From Novosphingobium sp. (GTDB taxonomy: Bacteria; Pseudomonadota; Alphaproteobacteria; Sphingomonadales; Sphingomonadaceae), in NCBI GenBank assembly GCA_016719755.1, contig JADJYM010000013.1, positions 84,325-148,324 of the forward strand: 64,000 nucleotides of DNA. The letters run 5' to 3'. Numbering within the stretch: the stretch's first letter is position 1; every line of letters starts with the position of its first letter. The translations under genes and the position numbers were made by a program. This document shows positions 1 to 7,747 of the stretch, one piece after another. The notes beneath the pieces were generated by a model. It had not been told where the DNA came from. It did not search any database and saw nothing but the letters and a program-made list of their open reading frames with translations.

Positions 1-1628
1 GTCAGGACAAAGGCGGTGCCCTTGCCGGCGACGGATTCGATCGTGATCCGCCCGCCCAGGTCCTTCACGTTCTGGCGGACCACGTCCATGCCGACACCCC
101 GCCCGGAAATGTTGGAGACCTGCTGCGCGGTGGAAAAGCCGGGGGCAAAGATCAGCAGGTCGATCTCCTCGCCGGAAAGCTGCGCGTCGGGCGCGATCAG
201 GCCCTTTTCGACCGCCTTGGCAAATACCCGCGCGCGGTCGATCCCGGCGCCGTCGTCTTCTACCCGGATCAGGATCCGGCCCGAGCGCTGCTCCGCCGAC
301 AGGCGCAGCGTGCCTTCGGCGCTCTTGCCCGCGGCAAGGCGTCGGTCTGCGGGTTCAATCCCGTGGTCGACCGCGTTGCGGATCAGGTGGGTCAACGGTT
401 CGCCCAGGCGCTCGATCACGGTCTTGTCGAGTTCGGTTGCCTCGCCCGAAACCTCCAGGCGGACGTGCTTGCCGGTTGACTGGGTCAGTTCGCGCAGGAT
501 GCGCGGCACCCGGCTGAACACCGAACCGATCGGCTGGGCGCGGATCGCCATGGCACTTTCCTGGATATCGCGGGTCAGCGTTTCGATGAGGGCCAGCTCC
601 TCGGCCGCGCTGGCGCCATCGCTGCCAAGCCGCTGGGCCAGCATGGCCTGGGCAATCACCAGTTCGCCCACCGCGTCGATCAGCCGGTCGAGCTTGGGCA
701 GGTCGATGCGGATCGACTGTCCGGCAGGCGGGGCGGGCGGGGGCTGGGTCGCGGCGCAGGGGGCAGGGTTTGCGGCGCCGGGTGCGGCGGGAACGGCAGC
801 TGGGGCAGGGGGCGCGACGATCCGGGCCGGGGGGAAGGGGGCATCCCCGCCGAACGCCAGGCCGCAATCGTCGCCCGCGAATTCGAAGATTTCCGCAACC
901 GCCGCTTCGGTCATGTCGGCCGGCAGGCAGAGCGTCCAGCCGAGGTAGCCCTGGAACGGGTCGAGCGCGTCCAGTTCGGGCACCAGCGACCAGTCGCATT
1001 CGCTCACCCGCCCGCCCGCGCTGACCAGCTCGCGCAGCATCAGCAGCGGCTCTCCGCCATTGACCATGGCGCCCGCATGGGGCCGCAGCCGCAGGGTCCA
1101 TTCCGCTGCCGGAGCAGGCGCGGCAAGATCGTCGAGCAGGGCGTCGAGATCGAGATCGAAGCCCTGGTCCGCAGCGGCGGAAGCGGGGACAGGGGTAGGG
1201 GCAGGCACAGGGGCGGACGCTGGCGTTTCGAGCGCCGGGGCCGCGCCTGCATGGGCCGCCTGCGCCGCCGTCAGTTCGGCCAGCAGCGCCGCATCTGCGG
1301 GCGGTGCCGTGCCTTCCTGGGCGGCGCTGACATGGTCGCTCAGCGTATCGAGCGCACGCAGCATCAGCTCGGTCAGCGGCGGCGTGATTGCCACCGTGCC
1401 TTCGCGCACGTCGGACAGCAGGGTTTCATAGGTGTGGGTGAAGGCCTGAAGCGCGACATGGCCGAAGGCGCCCGCGCCGCCCTTGATCGAATGGACCGCG
1501 CGGAAGATCGCGTTGATCGTGTCGGCGTCCTCGGTGCCCGCTTTGCAGGCCGCCAGGCCCGCTTCGGCGGCGGCCAGCGATTCCTCGCATTCGGCAAAGA
1601 AGATCGCCTGGATTTCCTCGCTGGTCAT
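1..1628 (-). CDS. cheA: Chemotaxis histidine kinase CheA (partial, C-terminus outside window)
   Basis: Cytoplasmic histidine kinase that phosphorylates CheY/CheB in response to chemoreceptors. The frame is open from the ATG at 1628 to the window edge, about 542 residues. Domains in order: an N-terminal Hpt domain with the phospho-accepting histidine in VHSIKGGAGAFG (near residue 47); a Pro/Ala-rich linker; a dimerisation segment beginning around IRIDLPKLDRLIDAVGELV; and a HATPase domain with the N-box HLIRNAVDHGIEP. The residues at the window edge (RITIESVAGKGTAF) belong to the G2 region of the ATPase domain, so the CheW-like domain must lie beyond position 1. The start codon overlaps the stop of the STAS gene as ATGA, which indicates translational coupling in the same chemotaxis operon. 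Confidence 0.93.
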   Translation of the reverse strand, partial: MTSEEIQAIFFAECEESLAAAEAGLAACKAGTEDADTINAIFRAVHSIKGGAGAFGHVALQAFTHTYETLLSDVREGTVAITPPLTELMLRALDTLSDHVSAAQEGTAPPADAALLAELTAAQAAHAGAAPALETPASAPVPAPTPVPASAAADQGFDLDLDALLDDLAAPAPAAEWTLRLRPHAGAMVNGGEPLLMLRELVSAGGRVSECDWSLVPELDALDPFQGYLGWTLCLPADMTEAAVAEIFEFAGDDCGLAFGGDAPFPPARIVAPPAPAAVPAAPGAANPAPCAATQPPPAPPAGQSIRIDLPKLDRLIDAVGELVIAQAMLAQRLGSDGASAAEELALIETLTRDIQESAMAIRAQPIGSVFSRVPRILRELTQSTGKHVRLEVSGEATELDKTVIERLGEPLTHLIRNAVDHGIEPADRRLAAGKSAEGTLRLSAEQRSGRILIRVEDDGAGIDRARVFAKAVEKGLIAPDAQLSGEEIDLLIFAPGFSTAQQVSNISGRGVGMDVVRQNVKDLGGRITIESVAGKGTAFVL

Positions 1629-1885
1629 GCCTCGCCTCCTTCCAGCAGCGCGGCTTCAAGACCGGCCATCCGGGCCGTTTCGCGCAGCGCGCCCGACGCC
1701 GCGATCACTGCCCCCGCGCCGGTGCGGCGCGCGCTCAGCAACAGCTGGAGCAGTGCCTGCCCGGCCTGCTGGCAGGCGCTGCCGTCGATCCGCAGCGGTT
1801 CGTTGCCCTGCGCGGCCCGGAATTCGGGCAGCAGCGCGGCCACGGCGGCGCGGTCGCAGCGCGGAGGCAGCTGGATGGTTGCCAC
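1625..1885 (-). CDS. STAS-domain protein in chemotaxis operon
   Basis: An 86-residue protein that reads as a single STAS domain (anti-sigma-factor-antagonist fold): an early beta strand (MATIQLPPR), a DGSACQQAGQALLQLLLSA segment where the regulatory Ser/Thr helix of STAS domains lies, and a C-terminal helix with RETARMAGLEAALLEGG. It starts at GTG (1885), two bases after the chemoreceptor stop codon, and ends in an ATGA overlap with cheA. Small STAS proteins occur in some chemotaxis operons of the alphaproteobacteria; the partner is not evident from sequence. The fold call is good, the function unknown. Confidence 0.72.
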   Translation of the reverse strand: MATIQLPPRCDRAAVAALLPEFRAAQGNEPLRIDGSACQQAGQALLQLLLSARRTGAGAVIAASGALRETARMAGLEAALLEGGEA

Positions 1886-1887
1886 GA

Positions 1888-3720
1888 TCAGAACTCGGTC
1901 CAGTCTTCGTCGCTGCCCGTGCTCTTGAGCGCGAGGTTGCCGTGAGTGGCGGGCATGGGCGCCGCGCTCTTGCGGAACGAGGGCATACGGATCGCGGCGG
2001 GTTGCGCCTGGGCGGCTTCGGCGCCGGTGCGGAAGTGCGCGACCAGCCGGGTCAGTTCGGCGGCCTCGTCGGCCAGGCTGCGCGCGGCGGCGGTCGATTC
2101 CTCGACCATCGCGGCGTTCTGCTGGGTCATGCGGTCCATTTCGCCGACAGCGGTGTTGACCTGCTGGAGATTGCTGGCCTGGTTTTCGGCCGACTGGGCA
2201 ATCTCCTGCATCAGGCTGCTGACTTCGCCCACGCGGGTGACAATGCGTTCCAGCAGCGCGCCGGTTTCGCCCACCAGCGTTACCCCTTCGCCAACCTGGC
2301 CGGAACTGGTGGTGATCAGCTGCTTGATATCCTTGGCGGCATCGGCAGAGCGCTGGGCCAGCGCGCGCACCTCGTTGGCGACCACGGCAAAGCCCTTGCC
2401 CGCATCCCCGGCGCGCGCCGCTTCGACCCCGGCGTTGAGCGCCAGCAGGTTGGTCTGGAACGCGATTCCGTCGATCACGTTGATGATCTGGTTGATCTCC
2501 TGCGAGGAGCGCTCGATCGCGCCCATGGCGGAAATCGCGCGCTGGACCACGGCGCCGCCCTCGGTCGCCTCATGGTGGGCCTCGCCGATCGAGCGGCGGA
2601 CTTCGGCGGCGCTTCCGGCGCTTTCCCTGACGATGCCGGTCACCTGGTTCATCGCCGCCGCCGTTTCCTCAAGGCTTGCTGCCTGTTGCTCGTTGCGAAG
2701 CGCCAGATCGTCGGACGCGGCTCGGATTTCCGATGCGCCGGTGCTGACGCTGCGGGCCGATGCGGTGACCGACTGCATCACCCCGCCGAGCTGGTCGAGC
2801 GTGGCGTTGAAGCTGGCGCGCAGCGCCTCGTATTCATCGGCCAGCGGCTGGCTGATCCGGTAGCCAAGGTTGCCGCCCCCCAGTTCGGTGAGGCCGGTGC
2901 CGATCGCCTCGACCACCGCGCGCTGCTTTTCCTGCGCCGCGATGCGCTGCTGCGAGGCTTCGCGGAACACCTCGATCGCGCGGGTCATCTCGCCGATCTC
3001 GTCGTCGCGGTGGTTGATGGTGCGGCCGACTTCAAGATCGCCGGCGGCCATTCGACTCATCGTTTCGGCGGTCCGGGCCAGCGGATCAAGCGCCTGGCGG
3101 TTGGCATAGCGTAGCGCCCCCATCACCATCGCCACGATCGCCACGGCAAAGGCCAGCAGCAGCGCTGAGATGATGGTCAGCGCGCTCTGGCTGCTGGCGG
3201 CCACTTCCTGGCGGTGTTCGTTGACCTGCGCGACCAGGCTGTTCACCCCGGCATTGTGTTCCTCGTACAGATCCTCAAGGCGCTGGGCGCTGGCCAGCAT
3301 GGCCTCGCGGTCACCGCGTTCCACGGCGGGAATCGAGCGGTTGTTGATCTCGTTCCAGATCGCATCGGCACCGGCCTCGGCCTTGGTGCGCAGCGCATCC
3401 TTGAGATTGCTGTCGAGCGCGCTCTCCGCCCAGTAGGCGTTGCGCTGGCGATAGGCCTCTTCCATCGTCTTGAGCCGTGCCCGATGCGTGGTGAAGTCCG
3501 AAGGGTCGCGCAGCATCATGCTGGCCTCGGCGAAAGGTTCCACCGCGAACTGCGGCGGTGGCAGCACGTCGGCGACCAGATCGCTCAGCAGGCGGTCTTC
3601 GACATAGATCGAGCCACCGAACCGGATGTGGTTAACTCCAAAGGTGGCCACCAGCATGGTCGCGGCGATCGTGGAGACGATGACGATGCCGCCGATCCGG
3701 CTTTTGCGTTTGATGCTCAT
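1888..3720 (-). CDS. Methyl-accepting chemotaxis protein
   Basis: Transmembrane chemoreceptor of about 610 residues that would feed the CheA encoded downstream. The start at MSIKRKSRIGG (3720) is preferred over an upstream in-frame codon at 3786 because a GAGGGA ribosome-binding site precedes it and it begins directly at the first membrane helix. Layout: TM1 (about residues 10-30), a periplasmic helical sensor region of about 150 residues, TM2 (SALTIISALLLAFAVAIVAM), HAMP, then a long coiled-coil signalling domain containing the conserved hairpin tip (GFAVVANEVRALAQRSADAA). Alanine/glutamine-rich stretches in the signalling domain are candidate methylation helices. First gene of the operon receptor-STAS-cheA. 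Confidence 0.95.
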   Translation of the reverse strand: MSIKRKSRIGGIVIVSTIAATMLVATFGVNHIRFGGSIYVEDRLLSDLVADVLPPPQFAVEPFAEASMMLRDPSDFTTHRARLKTMEEAYRQRNAYWAESALDSNLKDALRTKAEAGADAIWNEINNRSIPAVERGDREAMLASAQRLEDLYEEHNAGVNSLVAQVNEHRQEVAASSQSALTIISALLLAFAVAIVAMVMGALRYANRQALDPLARTAETMSRMAAGDLEVGRTINHRDDEIGEMTRAIEVFREASQQRIAAQEKQRAVVEAIGTGLTELGGGNLGYRISQPLADEYEALRASFNATLDQLGGVMQSVTASARSVSTGASEIRAASDDLALRNEQQAASLEETAAAMNQVTGIVRESAGSAAEVRRSIGEAHHEATEGGAVVQRAISAMGAIERSSQEINQIINVIDGIAFQTNLLALNAGVEAARAGDAGKGFAVVANEVRALAQRSADAAKDIKQLITTSSGQVGEGVTLVGETGALLERIVTRVGEVSSLMQEIAQSAENQASNLQQVNTAVGEMDRMTQQNAAMVEESTAAARSLADEAAELTRLVAHFRTGAEAAQAQPAAIRMPSFRKSAAPMPATHGNLALKSTGSDEDWTEF

Positions 3721-3893
3721 GTATATCCCTCGGCCTGTGCGCGCCCTTCCCGGCGCAGTCGGGGCGGGATTAGAGGGTAAACGCAAAGGCCGGGCTGACC
3801 CGGGTATACGGGAACCTACGCAGCCAGCCGGGGCAAAGGCTTTGCCCGCCCGCGCTATCTGGCCGGAACCAGTCAGTTAAGGTTGCCCAAGCC

Positions 3894-4922
3894 ATGCATG
3901 AAGCCAGAGTCCTGGTTGTTGACGATTCCGCCGCGATGCGCGCGCTGTTCTCCGACCTGCTTGACCAGACGCGCAACGTCCGCGTGGTCGGCACCGCCGC
4001 CAGCGCCGCCGAGGCCCGTGACCAGATCGCCGCGCTGCGCCCCAATGTCCTGACGCTCGATGTCGAAATGCCGGGGATGAGCGGGATCGAGTTTCTGGCC
4101 GAAGTGATGGAAGAGGCGCCGATGCCGGTGGTGATGCTCTCCAGCCTTACCCAGAGCGGGACGGAAACCTCGCTCAAGGCGTATGAGCTGGGCGCGGTGG
4201 AGTGCTTTCCCAAGCCGCTTAGAGCCACGCCCGAACAGTTCGCCAAGACCGTGGGCAAGCTGGGCAAGATCGTGCTGGCCGCTGCCAACAGCAACGTGCG
4301 CGACCGCCGCCCCGTCCGCGAGCCGCGCGGCGCCCAGGCGCAGTTCACCTGGAACGGTCACTATGCCGCCTTCAGCGCCTCGATGGGCGGGATCGACGCA
4401 CTGGGCGCGGTGCTGGCGGAATGGCCCGCGCAGTGCCCGCCGACCGTGATCGTGCTCCAGACCGAACCGGAACTGGCCCATACCTTCATCGCCCGGCTCG
4501 ACAGCCAGCTCAGGTGCGCGGTTCGCGCGGCGAGCGATGGCGCGCCGATGACGCCGGGCCATGTCTACATTGCCTCCGATCCCGACCGCCACGTGGTGTT
4601 CGAGGCGGGCAGTCCGGCGCGGCTGCGGCTGGTGGAGCGCGAACCGGTGGACGGCGCGCGGCCATCGGCCACGCTGCTGTTCGGCACAATGGCCCGCGCC
4701 GGACTGCCCGCCGTGGGGGCTGTGCTGACCGGGATGGGCGAGGATGGCGCGCGCGGGCTGAAGCTGATGCGCGACGCGGGCTGCGATACCCTGGCCCAGG
4801 ATCCGGCCAGTGCGACCGTTGCCGAAGCCCCCGCCGCGGCGCTGGCCAGCGGCGGTGCGGCCCGCGCGGTGCCGCTGGACGAGCTTGACCGGGCGGTGCT
4901 TGATTGCTGCAACATCGCCTGA
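3894..4922 (+). CDS. cheB: CheB-like response regulator with degenerate methylesterase domain
   Basis: 342 residues. The N-terminal receiver domain carries the phospho-acceptor Asp56 (LTLDVEMPG) and Lys107 (FPKP). The C-terminal half aligns with CheB methylesterase: Ser163 in SASMGG and Asp284 in GMGEDGA match the catalytic Ser and Asp. The histidine of the canonical QHMP motif is replaced by Thr190 (LQTEP), and the usual RPSVD motif reads RPSAT. CheB removes methyl groups from, or deamidates, chemoreceptors; with the catalytic His absent, this copy may be inactive as an esterase and act as a phospho-sink or scaffold. It diverges from the receptor operon across a 173-bp promoter-bearing gap. 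Confidence 0.85.
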   Translation: MHEARVLVVDDSAAMRALFSDLLDQTRNVRVVGTAASAAEARDQIAALRPNVLTLDVEMPGMSGIEFLAEVMEEAPMPVVMLSSLTQSGTETSLKAYELGAVECFPKPLRATPEQFAKTVGKLGKIVLAAANSNVRDRRPVREPRGAQAQFTWNGHYAAFSASMGGIDALGAVLAEWPAQCPPTVIVLQTEPELAHTFIARLDSQLRCAVRAASDGAPMTPGHVYIASDPDRHVVFEAGSPARLRLVEREPVDGARPSATLLFGTMARAGLPAVGAVLTGMGEDGARGLKLMRDAGCDTLAQDPASATVAEAPAAALASGGAARAVPLDELDRAVLDCCNIA

Positions 4923-4975
4923 TGCCGTAACGTCACGTCCTTTCGGGAAAGGGGGCAAATAGGCGCTTGCGCTGT

Positions 4976-4991
4976 TTAACCGATCGGTTAA
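4976..4991. promoter_or_regulatory. Palindromic operator TTAACCGATCGGTTAA before acyl-CoA dehydrogenase
   Basis: A perfect 16-bp palindrome ending 10 bases before the start codon at 5002, so a bound protein would also cover the ribosome-binding region. The same half-sites (TTAACCG/CGGTTAA) recur at 6336-6351 before the thiolase. Size and symmetry fit a TetR-family repressor of fatty or branched acyl-CoA catabolism; no such regulator lies in the window. Confidence 0.65.
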
Positions 4992-5001
4992 GGCACCGCC
5001 C

Positions 5002-6159
5002 ATGACCGAGAGCGAAGAGATCACCGAAATCCGCCGCGCCGTGCAGGCGCTGTGTGCCGATTTTCCCGGCGAATACTGGCGCGAGAAGGACCGGGACCGG
5101 GCCTATCCCGGCGAATTTGTCGATGCGTTGACCCGCTCGGGCTTCCTTGCCGCACTGATCCCGGAAGAGTTCGGCGGATCGGGCCTCAGCCTCGATGCGG
5201 CGGCGGTGATCATGGAGGAAATCCAGGCCGCCGGCTGCAACGGCGCCTCTGCCCATGCGCAGATGTACATCATGAACACGCTGCTGCGCTATGGCAGCGC
5301 GGAGCAGAAAGCGAAGTACCTCCCCGGGATCGCCGACGGATCGCTGAGGCTTCAGGCCTTCGGCGTGTCGGAACCCACCAGCGGGACCGATACCCTGTCC
5401 TTGCGCACCGTCGCGGTGCGGGATGGCGATGAATACGTGGTCAACGGCCAGAAGATCTGGACCAGCCGCGCCGAATATTCCGACCTCATGCTGCTGCTCG
5501 CCCGCACCACCCCGCGCGACCAGGTGAAAAGCAAGACGGAAGGGCTTTCGATCTTCCTCGTCGACATGCGCGAAGTTGTCGGCAAGGGCATGACGATCAA
5601 GCCGATCCGCACCATGATGAACCACTCGACCACCGAGGTGTTCTTCGACGACATGCGGATCCCCGCCTCTGCCCTGATCGGCGAGGAAGGGAAGGGCTTC
5701 CGCTATATCCTATCAGGCATGAACGCGGAACGCATCCTGATCGCGGCGGAATGCGTCGGCGATGCCAAGTGGTTCATCAGCAAGGCCAGCGACTATGCCA
5801 AGGACCGCAGCGTCTTTGCGCGGCCGATCGGCCAGAACCAGGGCGTCCAGTTTCCGATCGCGCGCTGCTATGCCCAGATGCGTGCCGCCGAACTGATGGT
5901 CCACCACGCCGCGCAGGTCTATGATCAGGGCGGCAATCCGGGCGAGGAGGCCAACATGGCCAAGCTGCTCGCTTCCGAAGCCAGCTGGGCCGCCGCCGAC
6001 ATGTGCGTGCAGACCCACGGCGGCTTTGGCTTTGCCGAGGAATACGACGTGGAGCGCAAGTTCCGCGAGGCGAGGCTCTATACCGTGGCGCCGATCAGCA
6101 CCAACCTGATCCTCAGCTACCTGGCCGAACACGTGCTGGGCCTACCGCGCAGTTATTGA
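5002..6159 (+). CDS. Acyl-CoA dehydrogenase
   Basis: FAD-dependent acyl-CoA dehydrogenase of 385 residues, the normal family length, introducing the alpha-beta double bond into an acyl-CoA. Visible features: the N-terminal helical domain (PEEFGGSGLSLD), the central beta domain with SEPTSGTDT and NGQKIWTSRAEYSD, and the C-terminal helical domain with HGGFGFAEEYDVERKFREAR. The C-terminal Glu of SCAD/MCAD (usually within EGTSEIQR) is missing: the corresponding stretch reads LYTVAPISTNLI. Glu243 in MNAERILIAA sits where isovaleryl-CoA dehydrogenase carries its catalytic base. The 16-bp operator lies just upstream and the thiolase follows, so a shared beta-oxidation or branched-chain degradation role is inferred; the substrate is undetermined. 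Confidence 0.9.
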   Translation: MTESEEITEIRRAVQALCADFPGEYWREKDRDRAYPGEFVDALTRSGFLAALIPEEFGGSGLSLDAAAVIMEEIQAAGCNGASAHAQMYIMNTLLRYGSAEQKAKYLPGIADGSLRLQAFGVSEPTSGTDTLSLRTVAVRDGDEYVVNGQKIWTSRAEYSDLMLLLARTTPRDQVKSKTEGLSIFLVDMREVVGKGMTIKPIRTMMNHSTTEVFFDDMRIPASALIGEEGKGFRYILSGMNAERILIAAECVGDAKWFISKASDYAKDRSVFARPIGQNQGVQFPIARCYAQMRAAELMVHHAAQVYDQGGNPGEEANMAKLLASEASWAAADMCVQTHGGFGFAEEYDVERKFREARLYTVAPISTNLILSYLAEHVLGLPRSY

Positions 6160-6203
6160 GGGGTTTTGTCCGCCTGACGGCGGTGCGGGAAGCCCATCCG
6201 GCC

Positions 6204-6263
6204 GCCAGCCCGCTCCCCGGCCTGACCACCCTGCACCCTGGGGTCGGCGGGGAGCGGGCTGGC
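6204..6263 (+). terminator. Perfect 16-bp inverted repeat after acyl-CoA dehydrogenase
   Basis: The arms GCCAGCCCGCTCCCCG (6204-6219) and CGGGGAGCGGGCTGGC (6248-6263) are exactly complementary around a 28-base loop. It lies 44 bases after the dehydrogenase stop and 72 bases before the thiolase operator. There is no clear T-run, so it may be a transcript-stabilising or attenuating hairpin or a repeat element and not a classical terminator. Confidence 0.5.
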
Positions 6264-6335
6264 TTGGCTAAGCTTTCGACGGATGTCGGAAGCGCACCCT
6301 GCAAAGAAGACTCCCACTCCTCCCCTTGCGATTCT

Positions 6336-6351
6336 TAACCGTGCGGTTAAA
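6336..6351. promoter_or_regulatory. Palindromic operator TTAACCGTGCGGTTAA before thiolase
   Basis: Identical half-sites to the element at 4976-4991, with only the central two bases differing. It sits 59 bases upstream of the thiolase ATG, a normal promoter-operator position. Two copies ahead of two functionally linked genes argue for a common repressor. Confidence 0.65.
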
Positions 6352-6410
6352 CGGAGTCGCGAGGGACGCAGCCGCGCGACTGGCGCGTGGCGGCCCGAAG
6401 GAGAACAACC

Positions 6411-7664
6411 ATGGCTGACGCCTATATCATCGACGCCGTGCGCACCCCGCGCGGCATCGGCAAGCCCGGCAAGGGCGCGCTTTCGCACCTGCACCCGCAG
6501 CACCTCGCCGCTACCGTGCTCAAGGCTCTGAAAGAGCGCAACAACCTCGACACCAGCACTGTCGACGACGTGATCTGGTCGACCTCGACCCAGAAGGGCA
6601 AGCAGGGCGGCGATCTGGGCCGCATGGCCGCGCTGGCCGCAGGCTATGACGTCAGCGCCAGCGGCATGACGCTCGACCGCTTCTGCGGCGGCGGCATCAC
6701 CTCGGTCAACCTTGCCACGGCAGCCGTGATGTCGGGCATGGAAGACTGCGTGATTGCGGGCGGCACCGAAATGATGAGCTACACCGCGCAGATCGGCGCG
6801 GAAGAAGCCAATGCCGGGCTGAAGCCGCTGGGCATGGGCTCGGGCAACATGGCGCTCGACGCGCTGCACCCGCAGAGCCACCAGGGCGTGTGCGGCGACG
6901 CGATTGCCGCGATGGAAGGTATCCCGCGCGAAGCGCTCGACGCGCTGGCGCTGGTCAGCCAGGAACGCGCCGCCCGCGCCATTGCCGAAGGCCGCTTCGA
7001 CAAGTCGCTGGTCACCGTCTACAACGAGGACGGCACCGTCGCGCTTGACCGCGAGGAATTCCCCCGCCCGGAAACCACCGCCGAAGGGCTCGCCAGCCTG
7101 AAGGCCAGCTTCGATGCCATCGCCGATTTCGATCTGGGTGGCACCACCTTCCGCAAGCAGATTCAGCGCCGTTATCCGGACCTGAACTGGAAGGGCGTGC
7201 ACCACGCCGGCAACAGCTCGGGCGTGGTCGATGGCGCGGGCGCCGTGCTGATCACCAGCAAGGAATACGCCGACAAGCACGGTCTCAAGCCGCGCGGCCG
7301 GATCGTCGCCTATGTCAACTGCGGCGATGATCCCACGCTGATGCTCAACGCCCCGGTTCCGGCGGCGAAGAAGGTGCTGGAGAAGGCGGGCCTCAAGAAG
7401 GAAGACATCGACGTCTTCGAAATCAACGAGGCCTTCGCCGTGGTCGCCGAAAAGTTCATCCGCGACCTCGATCTGGATCGCACCAAGGTCAACCCCAACG
7501 GCGGCGCCATGGCGCTGGGTCACCCGATCGGCGCGACCGGTTCGATGCTGATCGGCACCGCGCTGGACGAACTGGAGCGGATCAAGGGCCGCTATGGCCT
7601 GATCACGATGTGCGCGGCGGGCGGCATGGCCCCGGCGATCATCATCGAACGGATCGACGGCTGA
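6411..7664 (+). CDS. Acetyl-CoA C-acyltransferase (thiolase)
   Basis: Thiolase of 417 residues catalysing thiolytic cleavage of 3-oxoacyl-CoA or the reverse condensation. The start at ATG 6411 is chosen because an AAGGAG site lies seven bases upstream. The acylated nucleophile Cys lies in LDRFCGGGITSVN (about residue 90), the NEAFA motif in EINEAFAVVAEKF, the GHP motif in GGAMALGHPIGATGS and the second catalytic Cys in TMCAAGGMAP. It shares an operator with the upstream acyl-CoA dehydrogenase and is followed by a strong terminator, so it is probably transcribed alone. The degradative (FadA-like) versus biosynthetic role cannot be decided from sequence alone, but the neighbours favour degradation. 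Confidence 0.93.
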   Translation: MADAYIIDAVRTPRGIGKPGKGALSHLHPQHLAATVLKALKERNNLDTSTVDDVIWSTSTQKGKQGGDLGRMAALAAGYDVSASGMTLDRFCGGGITSVNLATAAVMSGMEDCVIAGGTEMMSYTAQIGAEEANAGLKPLGMGSGNMALDALHPQSHQGVCGDAIAAMEGIPREALDALALVSQERAARAIAEGRFDKSLVTVYNEDGTVALDREEFPRPETTAEGLASLKASFDAIADFDLGGTTFRKQIQRRYPDLNWKGVHHAGNSSGVVDGAGAVLITSKEYADKHGLKPRGRIVAYVNCGDDPTLMLNAPVPAAKKVLEKAGLKKEDIDVFEINEAFAVVAEKFIRDLDLDRTKVNPNGGAMALGHPIGATGSMLIGTALDELERIKGRYGLITMCAAGGMAPAIIIERIDG

Positions 7665-7694
7665 TCGCTCAATCGATGGACGATTAGTCCTTTG

Positions 7695-7729
7695 CGCCCC
7701 GGCCGTAGCTGATACGGTCGGGGCGTTTT
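7695..7729 (+). terminator. Rho-independent terminator after thiolase
   Basis: The stem CGCCCCGGCCGTA (7695-7707) pairs with TACGGTCGGGGCG (7713-7725) around a five-base loop, with one mismatch-type pair, and is followed directly by TTTT. It lies 30 bases after the thiolase stop codon. Confidence 0.85.
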
Positions 7730-7747
7730 GATGTGGAGAGGACGGAA

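Noticed and set aside
3721-3786. Upstream start codon for the chemoreceptor at 3786
   Set aside because: The extra residues (Pro/Arg-rich) precede the membrane helix unnaturally, and the internal ATG at 3720 has a good ribosome-binding site.
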